Source: Thiopseudomonas sp. (GTDB taxonomy: Bacteria; Pseudomonadota; Gammaproteobacteria; Pseudomonadales; Pseudomonadaceae). Taken from it: a DNA stretch of 64,000 nt. Below the pieces are notes generated by a model that was not told the origin of the DNA, searched no databases, and saw only the letters and a program-made list of their open reading frames with translations. Position numbers and translations under genes: made by a program. The stretch is taken from the NCBI GenBank assembly GCA_023228985.1, contig JALOAC010000007.1, positions 25,740 to 89,739 of the forward strand, given 5' to 3'. Below are positions 27,309 to 37,026 of this stretch, in pieces (the stretch's first letter is position 1; each line of letters starts with the position of its first letter).

Positions 27309-29283
27309 GCACAAGATTAAACCCAGTATTCCACGTAACAGCTTAATTTGGCTATTGATTGCCCAAGTGTTAGTGATAATTCCTTTGTTGTGGCATGTGC
27401 CCTTGTGGATTGTCGGCTTGTGGCTCGTCTGTGCCGCATGGCGCATACAGGTGTTTCGTATGCGTATGCAGTTTCCCAGGGCGATAGTAAAAGTGGCCAT
27501 GATGGTAAGTGCAGCTTTTGCAGTGTATCTAAGTCGCGGCAGTCTTGTAGGGTTAGATGCTGGGGTGGCGCTGCTGTTGACCGCCTTTGTGCTGAAACTG
27601 GTCGAACTGCGCAGTAAGCGAGATGCGCTGGTGTTGATCTATCTTGGGTTTTTTACGGTAGTCACCAGCTATTTGTTCGATGACAGTATTCTCGCGGCTG
27701 GTTATAGCCTGTTGTCTGTCACTGCGTTACTTGCGGCACTGGTTGGACTGCAGCAAACAGTCTTGGCTGGGCGACCAGGTAAAACGATAACCCAAGCCGC
27801 TGCAATCTTGCTACAAGCCATTCCTGTGGCCCTGCTGTTATTTTTGTTTTTCCCGCGTTTAGACCCACTCTGGGTTTTACCAGCGCCAAAGGACAAAGGC
27901 GTTACCGGTATTTCGGACCATATGTCACCGGGCGATATTGCTGAGCTTAGTCAGTCATCAGAGTTGGTTTTTCGTGCCAGCTTTGCGGGTGAGATACCGG
28001 CACAAAACCAGCTGTATTGGCGCGCATTGACTTTGCCGTATTTTGATGGCCGTACATGGCATATGCAAAACATGACCTCTGATTTGCTCGCGCCAGAGTG
28101 GCAGGCGCAGGGCGATATGCTGGAATACAGTGTGATTATGCAGCCAAGCTCGCGGACTTGGTTGTACAGCTTGGCGGTGAGCCAGACAGAGCAAAAAGAT
28201 ATTCGACTGATGAATGATTTTCGTCTGCAGCATAATACACCCATACATCGCACTTATTTATATCAGGCTCAGGCTTGGCCTGAAGCGTTGGCTGAGCCAA
28301 AGTTGAGTCCTGAAAAATACCGCTTCTATTTACAATTGCCGCGTGATGTGAATCCGCAGGCGCGTGCATGGGCGCAACAATTACGTCAGCGTCATCCTGA
28401 TGACGAGTCGTTAGTGCGAGCAGTGTTACGTCACTTTAACCAAGAAGAATACTTTTATACCCTAAAGCCACCGCGCCTAGGTAAACACAGTGTGGATGAG
28501 TTTTTATTTGCCACGCAAACAGGTTTTTGTGAGCACTATTCAAGCTCTATGGCCTTTGTGTTGCGTGCAGCAGGTATTCCGGCGCGTGTGGTGACAGGCT
28601 ATCAGGGCGGTGAGGTTAATCGCACGGAAAACTATGTGCAGGTACGCCAATATGATGCGCATTCATGGGTTGAGTATTGGCGTTTGGGTTTTGGCTGGCA
28701 CAGAGTTGACCCGACGTTTCAGGTTGCGCCAGAGCGTATCGAGCAAGGCTTGCAAGAAGCGTTGCGTGGTGAAAGCTTGAATACAGGGCTGTTTTCGCCA
28801 TTAAGTTACAGGCACATCGGCTGGATTAATCAGTTAAGAATAGGTTGGGATACCCTCAACTATAACTGGCAGAAAAATGTTCTAGGCTATCAGGCTGAAC
28901 GCCAGCAAAACTGGCTTAAAGGTTTACTGGGTGAGATTAGCTGGCAGAAAATAGGTGTCAGCTTGGTGATAGCGATTGCGCTGCTATTTGCTGTTATATC
29001 GCTGTGGTTGTTTAAACCTTGGCAAACACGGTTGAGTGAAACTCAGCGGTTGCTCAGGCAGTTTGAGCGTTTACTGGCCAAACGCCAATGTGTTCGTAAT
29101 CCAGCGGAAGGATTGCGTGCGTTTCAGTTACGTATTAAGGAAGATTTATCACCGCAGCAGCAAATTGCGCTGGAGGATTTTGTGCATAGCTACGAGCAAA
29201 TCGAGTATGCCAACGTACCAGTTCCCAGCGCGCAGTTGCAGCAGCAGTTACAGGCATTACGCCATAGCTTGGCGGGTAGATAA
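27301..29283 (+). CDS. tgpA: TgpA, transglutaminase-like membrane protein (DUF3488)
   Basis: TgpA is an inner-membrane protein with a periplasmic transglutaminase-like domain and is essential in P. aeruginosa. N-terminal membrane helices occupy about residues 15-190, and one more helix lies near 550-575. The catalytic triad is C410 (TGFCEHYSSS), H454 (YDAHSWVEYW) and D470 (WHRVDPTF), each offset by six from the P. aeruginosa residues. I start at ATG 27301, which overlaps the DUF58 stop by eight bases; an earlier TTG has no support. Confidence 0.93.
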   Translation: MAKHKIKPSIPRNSLIWLLIAQVLVIIPLLWHVPLWIVGLWLVCAAWRIQVFRMRMQFPRAIVKVAMMVSAAFAVYLSRGSLVGLDAGVALLLTAFVLKLVELRSKRDALVLIYLGFFTVVTSYLFDDSILAAGYSLLSVTALLAALVGLQQTVLAGRPGKTITQAAAILLQAIPVALLLFLFFPRLDPLWVLPAPKDKGVTGISDHMSPGDIAELSQSSELVFRASFAGEIPAQNQLYWRALTLPYFDGRTWHMQNMTSDLLAPEWQAQGDMLEYSVIMQPSSRTWLYSLAVSQTEQKDIRLMNDFRLQHNTPIHRTYLYQAQAWPEALAEPKLSPEKYRFYLQLPRDVNPQARAWAQQLRQRHPDDESLVRAVLRHFNQEEYFYTLKPPRLGKHSVDEFLFATQTGFCEHYSSSMAFVLRAAGIPARVVTGYQGGEVNRTENYVQVRQYDAHSWVEYWRLGFGWHRVDPTFQVAPERIEQGLQEALRGESLNTGLFSPLSYRHIGWINQLRIGWDTLNYNWQKNVLGYQAERQQNWLKGLLGEISWQKIGVSLVIAIALLFAVISLWLFKPWQTRLSETQRLLRQFERLLAKRQCVRNPAEGLRAFQLRIKEDLSPQQQIALEDFVHSYEQIEYANVPVPSAQLQQQLQALRHSLAGR

Positions 29284-29336
29284 CGTTTTTAACGCAGTGA
29301 TAGCTACGCAGGTCGTTATTCAGAAGCTGCCTAGGT

Positions 29337-29657
29337 TTAAGCAAAGGCTTGTTTTTGTGCGGTTATCTGCCGTTCGATAATCTGACAAACCATCTCACAG
29401 AGTGCATAGGTTGACTCGTCGGTTAGCTGATAAAACACATGAGTGCCCTGTGATTGGCGGGTAATCAAGCCGTGGCGATTAAGAATGGATAGGTGGCGAG
29501 AGATATTAGCTGAGCTGAAATTGCAACGCTGAGCAAGCTCGCCGACATTGTATTGCCCTTCACCTAACAGGCGCAAAATTTGCAGTCGTGTCGGATCGGA
29601 TAACGCTTTGAAGTAAGCCGCTATTTGTTCTAGCGCATGCGGACTCATTTTTTCCAT
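29337..29657 (-). CDS. ArsR/SmtB-family repressor
   Basis: This 106-residue winged-helix repressor is divergent from the RND efflux operon and is probably its regulator. The fold is visible as FKALSDPTRLQILRLLGEG, then the recognition segment NFSSANISRHLSILNRHGLI. The arsenic-type CVC motif is absent; C-terminal cysteines in YALCEMVCQIIE could sense metal or redox signals. I start at the ATG at 29657 (MEKMSPHALEQ); the frame is open 20 codons further but that part covers the promoter. A palindromic operator lies upstream. Confidence 0.85.
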   Translation of the reverse strand: MEKMSPHALEQIAAYFKALSDPTRLQILRLLGEGQYNVGELAQRCNFSSANISRHLSILNRHGLITRQSQGTHVFYQLTDESTYALCEMVCQIIERQITAQKQAFA

Positions 29658-29688
29658 TACATTTCTCAAGTTAAACAATGCTGTAGTT

Positions 29689-29740
29689 AAGATAGTTAGA
29701 TACTTGCATGTTTGCAAGCTTAGTTACATAATAGTTTAAT
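29689..29740. promoter_or_regulatory. Divergent promoters sharing one palindromic operator
   Basis: CTTGCA-TGTT-TGCAAG at 29703-29718 is a perfect palindrome. Its TTGCAA (29712-29717) is self-complementary and serves as -35 for both directions: rightward with TTTAAT at 29735-29740, leftward with TATCTT (29694-29689), each with 17-base spacers. Binding of the ArsR-type protein here would block both promoters. The geometry is seen in the sequence; binding is inferred. Confidence 0.65.
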
Positions 29741-29773
29741 CTTTTATTAAATATATTTGTGGAGAGTGTGCGG

Positions 29774-30796
29774 GTGAACAATAAACTAGCAATTATTTTA
29801 GCGCTCGCGGGTCTTGTCATAAGCGGTTGGGCATCAGCGCAGAGCTCTGCGGCGGTGCAGGTAAAGCGTGCGTCTTGGGCCAGCAGTGCTGAGTATGAAG
29901 GGCAAGTCGAGGCGGTGACAGATACCCGTGTGGCCGCTCAGGTGGCAGGCAGTATTAAGCAAGTGCATGTCAAAGCCGGTGACCGAGTTACGGCGGGGCA
30001 GCTGTTAATCGAGATTGATGCCAGTCAGGCGCGTCAGCAGCAAGCCGCCGCACAAGCGCAAGCCGATGCTGCCCGAGCACAGTTGCATGCGCTAACCCAA
30101 GAACTGGCACGGCAGAAAAAGCTCTTCGAACAAAACTATATTAGCCAAGGTGCGTTAGAGCGTATCGAGGCTGAGCAGCGTGCCACCGCCGCGCAACTCA
30201 AAGCACACCAAGCGCAAGTGCAAGCCGCACAGGTACAAACCGATTTTTTTGAAATACGTGCACCTTATGCCGGAGTGGTCATTGATGTGCCGGCTATGCA
30301 GGGTGATATGGCGATGCCGGGCATGCCGCTGCTGAGTTTGTTTGAGCCAGCCCAGTTAAGAGTGGGTGTGTCGGTGCCTGTGAGTGCCTTGCCAGCGCAA
30401 AGCCTCAGCTTGGAGCAGGTAAAAGTAAAGCGCGGGCAAGAGGTGCTGGCAGTCAATAATTTACAGCGCCTGCCTACCGCGGATGCGAGCTCACAAAGCG
30501 TGCGTTTGCGCTTAACCCTTAGCAATGGCAATACCGGTTTAGTGCCGGGTCAGTCCGTTAAAGTGCAGTTGCAGCGCCCACAGGTTGCCCAGCAGAGTAA
30601 ATTATTTATCCCAGCCAAGGCGGTGGTTCGCCGCGCCGAGCTGACCGCGGTGTATGTCAAAAGCGCGCAAGAGGGTAAACCTCTTTTGCGGCAGGTGCGT
30701 TTAGGCGCGCAAACAGGTGACGAGATCGAGGTGCTGAGCGGTTTAAGCGAAGGCGAGTGGGTGTATCTTGATCCTCATGTGTTGAGCAAGGAGTAA
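29774..30796 (+). CDS. RND efflux periplasmic adaptor (membrane fusion protein)
   Basis: It links the inner-membrane RND pump to the outer-membrane channel. A signal peptide ends WASA-Q near residue 23. The biotinyl-lipoyl-like segment (TRVAAQVAGSIKQVHVKAGD), a long Ala/Gln-rich coiled-coil hairpin with AQAQADAARAQL, and the beta-barrel domain follow in order. I start at the GTG at 29774, because GGAGAG (29761-29766) lies seven bases upstream; other in-frame GTGs at 29759 and 29768 are too close to it or precede it. It is the first gene of the efflux operon. Confidence 0.9.
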   Translation: MNNKLAIILALAGLVISGWASAQSSAAVQVKRASWASSAEYEGQVEAVTDTRVAAQVAGSIKQVHVKAGDRVTAGQLLIEIDASQARQQQAAAQAQADAARAQLHALTQELARQKKLFEQNYISQGALERIEAEQRATAAQLKAHQAQVQAAQVQTDFFEIRAPYAGVVIDVPAMQGDMAMPGMPLLSLFEPAQLRVGVSVPVSALPAQSLSLEQVKVKRGQEVLAVNNLQRLPTADASSQSVRLRLTLSNGNTGLVPGQSVKVQLQRPQVAQQSKLFIPAKAVVRRAELTAVYVKSAQEGKPLLRQVRLGAQTGDEIEVLSGLSEGEWVYLDPHVLSKE

Positions 30797-30798
30797 GC

Positions 30799-33700
30799 AT
30801 GCGTCCCTTAGGTATTTCAGGCCGCATTGCCGCGGCATTTCAGGCAGCGCAAATTACCCCGCTACTGGCTTTGCTGGCCTTGTTGATGGGTTTGTTCGCT
30901 ATTTTGGTGACACCACAGGAAGAAGAGCCACAAATTAACGTCACCATGGCCAACGTGATTATTCCGTTTCCGGGTGCGGCGGTGCGTGATGTTGAAAGCA
31001 TGGTCACCAACCCAGCCGAGCAGGTGTTATCACAAATGGCAGGGGTTGAGCATGTAATGTCTGCCTCACAGCCGGGTGTGTCGGTGATTACCGTGCAATT
31101 TGAAGTGGGCGTTACCCGCAATGATGCCTTGGTCAAACTGCACGATACGCTGCGTTCTAACGAAAGCTGGTTACCGCGTGATTTGGGTGTTTTACCGCCG
31201 ATCACGCGTCCCATGGGGATTGATGATGTGCCCATTGTGGCGTTGACGTTGTATCACACCAACCCTGATTTTGGCGCCTATGATCTGCAGCGCATTGCCC
31301 ACAGTATTGAAGTGGAGCTTAAACGTGTACCAGGTACGCGTGAAGTGGACACCATCGGTGGGCCGGGGCGCGTGGTGCGGGTTGATTTAGAGCCTGAGCG
31401 TTTAAGCGCGGTGGGCTTAACCGTGAATGATTTACGCATGGCGCTGCAATCAGCCAACCTGGGTTTGCCCAGTGGTGAGCTGATTAGTGGCAACCAATCG
31501 ATTCAAATTGAAGCAGGGCGTTTTTTAAACAATGCCCGCGAAGTGGCCGAGCTAGTGGTGGGTGTGCATCAGGACCGCGCCATTTTCCTCGGCGATGTGG
31601 CTGAGGTCAGTGAAGGGCCGTTGCCGCCGAGCAACTATGTACGTTTTGGCAGTGCCGGTGAGCAGGCGCAAGAGTTTCCTGCGGTGACGTTGACGGTAAC
31701 AAAAAAACCGGGTGAAAACGCCATTGATGTATCGGAAGCGGTGATGGCACGTGTGGCGGAGCTACAAAACACCCTGATTCCCATGGATGTGGAAGTGGTA
31801 GAAACCCGTGATTATGGGGCGACTGCCAACGAAAAAGCACGTCAGCTGATTCAAAAACTCATTTTTGCCACCCTGTCTGTTGTGGCGTTGGTGTTCTTTG
31901 CTTTGGGACGCCGTGAAGCGGCTATTTTAGGCGTGGCCGTAGGGTTAACCCTAGCCGCTACGCTGTTTGCTTCTTGGGCATGGGGTTTTACCCTGAACCG
32001 AGTATCCCTGTTCGCACTGATTTTCTCGATCGGTATTTTGGTGGATGACGCCATTGTGGTGGTGGAAAATATTCACCGACACCAAAAACTCTTCCCCGAG
32101 AAAACCCTGTTGCAAATTATCCCACCAGCTGTGGATGAAGTGGGTGGGCCCACCATTCTAGCGACCTTTACCGTGATTGCTGCTTTGTTGCCGATGGCTT
32201 TTGTATCTGGCTTGATGGGACCCTATATGGGCCCGATTCCGATTAACGCCAGTATGGGGATGGTGTTGTCACTGGCGATTGCCTTTACGTTAACGCCTTG
32301 GTTGGCGCGGTTGTGGCTGAAAAAAGCCGTGCCTAGCAGCGCCGAGCAGACAACTGAAAAGCCAGCGAAATTGCTGGCATTCTTATCGCGCTTATTCCAT
32401 GGCATTTTCGCCCCCTTCTTGGATACGAAGAAAGGCACGCGCAATCGCTTCTTTCTGGGTCTGGTGGTGATGGGGCTGATTGGTATTTCGATGGCGTTAC
32501 CGGTAACCGGTTTGGTGCTGTTGAAAATGCTGCCCTTTGATAACAAATCCGAGTTTCAGGTGATTGTGGATATGCCCGCAGGCACGCCCTTGGAGCAGAC
32601 CTCAGCGGTGCTCGGTGAGCTGGGTGCTTACCTGTCCACAGTGCCGGAAGTGGTGAATTATCAAAGCTATGCTGGCACCGCCTCGCCGATTAACTTTAAC
32701 GGTTTGGTGCGCCAGTATTATTTGCGTAGTGGCAGTGAAAGCGGTGATTTACAGGTCAATCTAGTGGATAAAGCCGAGCGAAAAGACCAAAGCCATGCGA
32801 TTGCCACGCGCTTGCGTCCTGAGTTGCAGCGTATTGGCGAGGCTTTTGGCGCGAATGTCAAAGTGGTTGAAGTCCCCCCGGGTCCACCGGTTCAAGCGCC
32901 CATTGTGGCGGAAATCTACGGGCCAACGGCAGAAGGTCGTCGTGAGGTCGCAGATGCCGTCGCAGCCGCGTTGAGAAACGTGGACGGTGTGGTGGATATT
33001 GACGACAGCTCCATTGCTGATGCCCCGCGTAAACTATTGATTATTGACCGCAGCAAAGCCAGTCAGCTGGGTGTGGCACAGGCGGATATTGTCGCTACCT
33101 TGCGTGCGGGTTTGCATGGTGAGGATGCGGCTTGGTTGCATGATGGCAGCAAGTATCCGGCCTCGGCCTATATCCAATTAAAGCCTGAGTTACACGGTGA
33201 CTTGAATGCGCTGTTGCAGTTAAAAGTACGTAGCCGTAGCGGTGCGCTGATTGCCATTGAAGAATTGGTGCAGATTACGGACACCTTGCGCGAGCAACCA
33301 ATTTTCCATAAAGACCTGCTTCCCGTGCACTTTGTGACGGCGGATATGGCCGGTAAGGTTGATAGCCCGTTGTACGGCATGTTCTGGTCACGCGCAGAAA
33401 TTGGCGAGATTATCACCCCAGCGGGCACGCCGATTGATGAGTACTTTATCAATCAGCCCAGCGACCCCTACCGTAACTACGCAATGAAGTGGGACGGGGA
33501 GTGGCAGATCACCTATGAAACCTTCCGTGATATGGGCGCTGCCTATGCGGTGGGCATTCTGTTGATTTATCTGTTGGTGGTGGCGCACTTTTCCTCTTAT
33601 TTAACGCCGCTCATTATCATGGCGCCTATTCCGCTGACCATTATTGGTGTCATGCCTGGGCATGCTTTGCTGGGGCAGCAATTTACGGCTACCAGCATGA

Positions 33701-34032
33701 TCGGCATGATCGCGCTGGCAGGAATTATCGTGCGTAACTCTATTCTTTTGGTTGATTTTATTAATCTTGAAATTGCCAAAGGACGCACTATTGAACAAGC
33801 CGTGGTGGACTCCGCCATTATCCGTGCGCAACCCATTGTGCTGACGGGTTTGGCAGCGATGTTAGGGGCGTTGTTTATTCTGGATGACCCTATCTTTAAC
33901 GGCCTTGCTATTTCACTGATCTTTGGTGTGCTGGTGTCAACCTTGCTCACCTTGGTGGTGATTCCCTTGCTGTATTACGCAGCTTATCGCAACAAAATTG
34001 AACGCATTATTCCTCAAGGAGATACACAATGA
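30799..34032 (+). CDS. RND-family efflux permease
   Basis: The 1077-residue protein is a full-length proton-driven RND transporter of the inner membrane. Signs include the TM1 region after residue 18, the TM4 aspartate pair in ILVDDAIVVVENIHRH, two large periplasmic loops, and the TM10-11 segment ALAGIIVRNSILLVDFINLE. The DD pair is typical of hydrophobe/amphiphile (HAE) pumps rather than of CzcA-type metal pumps. Substrate is unknown. It starts two bases after the adaptor stop and overlaps the next gene by four. Confidence 0.93.
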   Translation: MRPLGISGRIAAAFQAAQITPLLALLALLMGLFAILVTPQEEEPQINVTMANVIIPFPGAAVRDVESMVTNPAEQVLSQMAGVEHVMSASQPGVSVITVQFEVGVTRNDALVKLHDTLRSNESWLPRDLGVLPPITRPMGIDDVPIVALTLYHTNPDFGAYDLQRIAHSIEVELKRVPGTREVDTIGGPGRVVRVDLEPERLSAVGLTVNDLRMALQSANLGLPSGELISGNQSIQIEAGRFLNNAREVAELVVGVHQDRAIFLGDVAEVSEGPLPPSNYVRFGSAGEQAQEFPAVTLTVTKKPGENAIDVSEAVMARVAELQNTLIPMDVEVVETRDYGATANEKARQLIQKLIFATLSVVALVFFALGRREAAILGVAVGLTLAATLFASWAWGFTLNRVSLFALIFSIGILVDDAIVVVENIHRHQKLFPEKTLLQIIPPAVDEVGGPTILATFTVIAALLPMAFVSGLMGPYMGPIPINASMGMVLSLAIAFTLTPWLARLWLKKAVPSSAEQTTEKPAKLLAFLSRLFHGIFAPFLDTKKGTRNRFFLGLVVMGLIGISMALPVTGLVLLKMLPFDNKSEFQVIVDMPAGTPLEQTSAVLGELGAYLSTVPEVVNYQSYAGTASPINFNGLVRQYYLRSGSESGDLQVNLVDKAERKDQSHAIATRLRPELQRIGEAFGANVKVVEVPPGPPVQAPIVAEIYGPTAEGRREVADAVAAALRNVDGVVDIDDSSIADAPRKLLIIDRSKASQLGVAQADIVATLRAGLHGEDAAWLHDGSKYPASAYIQLKPELHGDLNALLQLKVRSRSGALIAIEELVQITDTLREQPIFHKDLLPVHFVTADMAGKVDSPLYGMFWSRAEIGEIITPAGTPIDEYFINQPSDPYRNYAMKWDGEWQITYETFRDMGAAYAVGILLIYLLVVAHFSSYLTPLIIMAPIPLTIIGVMPGHALLGQQFTATSMIGMIALAGIIVRNSILLVDFINLEIAKGRTIEQAVVDSAIIRAQPIVLTGLAAMLGALFILDDPIFNGLAISLIFGVLVSTLLTLVVIPLLYYAAYRNKIERIIPQGDTQ

Positions 34033-34238
34033 CTTCATGGCAACTTGTACGTGTGATTGCAGGTGTTTTTATCATGCTCACTTTGGCGCTGGGTGTGCCT
34101 TCCAGCCCAATTTTTGTGAATGAGTGGTTCTTAGCCTTCACACTTTTTGTGGGCGCCAATATTTTCCAGAGCGGACTGACTAAGTGGTGCTTGCTGGAAA
34201 CCATTCTACGTAAAGTAGGTGTAAAACCGGGTTGTTAA
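34029..34238 (+). CDS. DUF2892-like small membrane protein
   Basis: The 69-residue protein has two hydrophobic segments (about 8-24 and 31-48), then LTKWCLLETILRKVG, a tail typical of DUF2892 (YgaP membrane-domain-like) proteins with a conserved cysteine. These are often found beside sulfur or metal-stress genes. It overlaps the RND permease by four bases and so is in the same operon. Confidence 0.75.
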   Translation: MTSWQLVRVIAGVFIMLTLALGVPSSPIFVNEWFLAFTLFVGANIFQSGLTKWCLLETILRKVGVKPGC

Positions 34239-34245
34239 GGTGCAA

Positions 34246-35637
34246 ATGATGGCAGCTAAAAAACTACGCTTAATCGGCTTGGCGTTTGCCCTCTGTGCAG
34301 CTGCATGGCAGGGCACCGCCAGTGCACAGCCGTTGGATTTGTTAAGCACATTGCAGCTCGCCGTGCAGCAAGATCCGCAGTACCGCGCCGATCAGGCGGC
34401 TGCAGAGGCAGGATGAACGCAAACACAGCAGGCGCGTAGTTTATGGCTGCCTACCTTGGGTGCCAGCGGTACAGCAGGGCGCGGTGGTCATAAGAGCACC
34501 AGCCAAGGCGCTAACTTTTCAGCGCCGGGCATGGGCACGCATAATCAAGTGGAGTTTAATAACTCCATCACCGGGGGCGACTTGCGCGCCTATGAAATCG
34601 GTTTAAAACAACCCTTGCTCAGTCGCGAACGCTTGGCGCAAAGTCGTCAGTTGCGTTTGGCCAGTGAGTTGTCGGATTTGCAATGGCAGCATGCACAGCA
34701 ACAGCTGATTTTAAAGGTGGTTGAGCGTTATTTTGATGTCTTAGTCGCCCGGCAAACCACCGAACTACTTGAGCAGCAATACGCCCAGGCCAGCACGGCG
34801 CAGCAAGAAACTCAAGCGCGCTTTGAAGTGGGGGACCGTCCAGTGACGGACAGCTACGAAGCCACCGCACAAGCTCGTACATTGGAGGCGCAATTGCTGT
34901 CTGCGCGCATGCAGCAGCAGCTAGCCGAAGCGGCTTTTTTTGATTTAACCCAAACCGCGCCTGATGCCTTACAGGGATTACCCCTAGCCGCGCCAGTCGA
35001 CAGGCCTGAGTTAGCGGCTTTGCAGGAGTGGCTAACCGATGCTGTACAGCAGAACCCAGCGGTACTGATGCAAGACAAAGGGGTACATATCGCCCAAGAA
35101 GAGATTGCCAGTTATTCCAGCTGGCAAAGCCCAACACTGGATTTGGTGGGCCGTTTAAGCCATGAAAAGCTCGATGGTAGCGGCCGTTATGGCTCAGCCT
35201 TGAACAAGGCCGATGACTGGATGGTTGGCCTGCAGGTTAACGTGCCGATTTTCACCGGTGGTTATCGCAGCGCCAAGCGTAAAGAAGCGTTTTACAACCA
35301 CGAGCAGCAGTTGGCGCAAGCGCAAAACGTACGTCAGCAGGTGCAGCAGCAAACCCGCGCTGCTTGGCATGCGGTGCAGGTCAGTGCACAGCAGGTTGAT
35401 GCCTTGCAACAGGCACTGCAGGCGAGCCAGTTACGTGCCGATTCCACCCGCCTAGGGCAGAAACTGGGTGATAAAACCACCCTTGAAGCCTTGGATGCGG
35501 ACAACCAGCTCACCCGCGTGCAAATTGATTTACTCAACGCCAAGGTGGCCTTAATTGTGCATCAGCTGCAGTTGGCGGCTTTGGTTGGCGCGCTGGATGA
35601 GCAGCATTTGGTACAGGCCAATCAGTACCTGCAGTAG
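34246..35637 (+). pseudogene. Outer-membrane efflux protein (TolC family) with in-frame stop codon
   Basis: The frame starts at ATG 34246 with a signal peptide ending TASA-Q and the TolC-like LSTLQLAVQQDPQYRADQAAAEAG, then TGA at 34414-34416 (codon 57). It stays open in the same frame to 35637, with two outer-membrane-efflux domains and long helical segments. One change, CGA to TGA, would explain the break, because family proteins often have a charged or polar residue here. Restart at the TTG at 34456 would lack the signal peptide, so the product as read should be non-functional. A sequencing error is possible. Confidence 0.85.
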
Positions 35638-35728
35638 AGTCACTGGTGGGCACTTGTGCCCACACAGGCACCAGCCAAACCTCAACACGAATCATTTGAA
35701 AAGTATAGAATTCATCCAGATCAAATTT

Positions 35729-35742
35729 GGAGGGCAATTGTG
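35729..35742 (+). promoter_or_regulatory. Ribosome binding site that fixes the MFS start
   Basis: GGAGGG at 35729-35734 is followed five bases later by GTG at 35740. This is a much better initiation site than the GTG at 35656. Confidence 0.6.
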
Positions 35743-36924
35743 CCTATTACAGTATGGGGTTTAGCCATCGCACAGGCGTTGCTAGGCACAGGAAATATCT
35801 TACTGGTCGCCGTGTCTGCCTTAATTGGTAAGGAGCTGGCGACCCATCCGGCGCAGATTACCTTGCCGATGGCGTTTCAGTTCTTAGGAGTGATTGCTGC
35901 CACCTTGCCCGCTGCGCATATCATGCAACGCTTGGGACGTAAAGTTGGCTTTTTATTGGGTAACAGCATTGGCTTGTTTGGGGCATGGGTGGCATTGCAG
36001 GGCTTGCATGCCAGTGATATTTGGTTGTTTGCCGTGGGCACTATGTTGATTGGGGTGGCGATTGGTACCAGTCAGCAATACCGTTTTGCTGCCTTGGACT
36101 GCGCTCCTAACCACCGTTCTCGCGCCATCAGTATGGTGATGGCCGGTGGTGTACTGGCGGCTATCTTGGGGCCTAACATGGCCGACTGGGCGCAACACTG
36201 GTATTCAGGCAGCCCCTTTGTCGGCTCGTTCTATGGTTTGGCCGGCCTGTATGCGTTGGCGCTGGTATTAATTGCGCTCTTGCCTTTACCGCCGGCGAAA
36301 GCCCGCGACCACACAGAAACACCGCGCAGTTACCGTACCCTGTTTCAGCAGCCGATCTTGATTGCCGCCATTGCGGCAGGTGCGATTGGATACGGCATCA
36401 TGGTGCTACTCATGACCGCCACGCCTTTGGCGATGCAGCATGATGAGTTTCCATTTCCGGATATCACTACGGTGATCCAGTGGCATGTGTTAGGTATGTT
36501 TGTGCCTTCGTTTTTTACCGGGCATTTGATCCGCCGTTTTAGCTCGCGCATAGTGATTTTATGGGGCTGTGCGTTGCTGCTTATCTGCATTGTAATTCAC
36601 ATGCTGGGGCAGAGCTTTGCGCACTATTTGGCGGGATTGCTGTTACTGGGGGTGGGCTGGAACTTTACTTTTATTGGCGGCACGCACCTGTTGACCTACA
36701 CCTACGAGCCAGCCGAGCAGGGCAAGGTGCAGGGGATTAATGAGTTTTTAGTTTTTACGGCTGCAGCGGTGGGCAGTCTGTTTGCCGGACAGGGAATACA
36801 CGCGTTAGGCTGGCTTGGCCTTAATTTGGCGTCGATTCCCTTTATCCTCTTGGTGGCCGTGGTGATTATGCGTCTGCAAGACAGCCGCTCGCGGGAGAAA
36901 GAGCGCAAAGTGGTGGTCGATTAA
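35740..36924 (+). CDS. MFS transporter
   Basis: The 394-residue product has twelve hydrophobic segments and the MFS loop motif AAHIMQRLGRKVGFLLGN between helices 2 and 3. I start at GTG 35740 because of the strong Shine-Dalgarno; an in-frame GTG at 35656 would add 28 hydrophilic residues and is the alternative. It lies about 100 bases after the interrupted outer-membrane factor and may share the efflux transcript. The substrate is unknown. Confidence 0.83.
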   Translation: MPITVWGLAIAQALLGTGNILLVAVSALIGKELATHPAQITLPMAFQFLGVIAATLPAAHIMQRLGRKVGFLLGNSIGLFGAWVALQGLHASDIWLFAVGTMLIGVAIGTSQQYRFAALDCAPNHRSRAISMVMAGGVLAAILGPNMADWAQHWYSGSPFVGSFYGLAGLYALALVLIALLPLPPAKARDHTETPRSYRTLFQQPILIAAIAAGAIGYGIMVLLMTATPLAMQHDEFPFPDITTVIQWHVLGMFVPSFFTGHLIRRFSSRIVILWGCALLLICIVIHMLGQSFAHYLAGLLLLGVGWNFTFIGGTHLLTYTYEPAEQGKVQGINEFLVFTAAAVGSLFAGQGIHALGWLGLNLASIPFILLVAVVIMRLQDSRSREKERKVVVD

Positions 36925-36967
36925 ACTCGGTGCAAGCCATCAAGCATCTAGCTTGGCGGGAATGTTT

Positions 36968-36996
36968 TTGGCATTTATGAGTGCTGCTGCTAGTAT
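36968..36996 (+). promoter_or_regulatory. Sigma-70 promoter of the tus operon
   Basis: TTGGCA (36968-36973) and TAGTAT (36991-36996) with a 17-base spacer lie 30 bases before tusD. Confidence 0.6.
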
Positions 36997-37026
36997 TGCA
37001 CCTCTATTTTCCACCTAAAAACCATC

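Noticed and set aside
34619..35137. Long antisense open frame inside the outer-membrane efflux gene
   Set aside because: It is the mirror of a codon-biased coding strand, with no ribosome binding site and no recognisable domain.
34456..35637. A shorter intact outer-membrane efflux gene starting at the TTG at 34456
   Set aside because: It has no ribosome binding site and lacks the signal peptide and first strand, which are encoded in frame upstream of the TGA at 34414.
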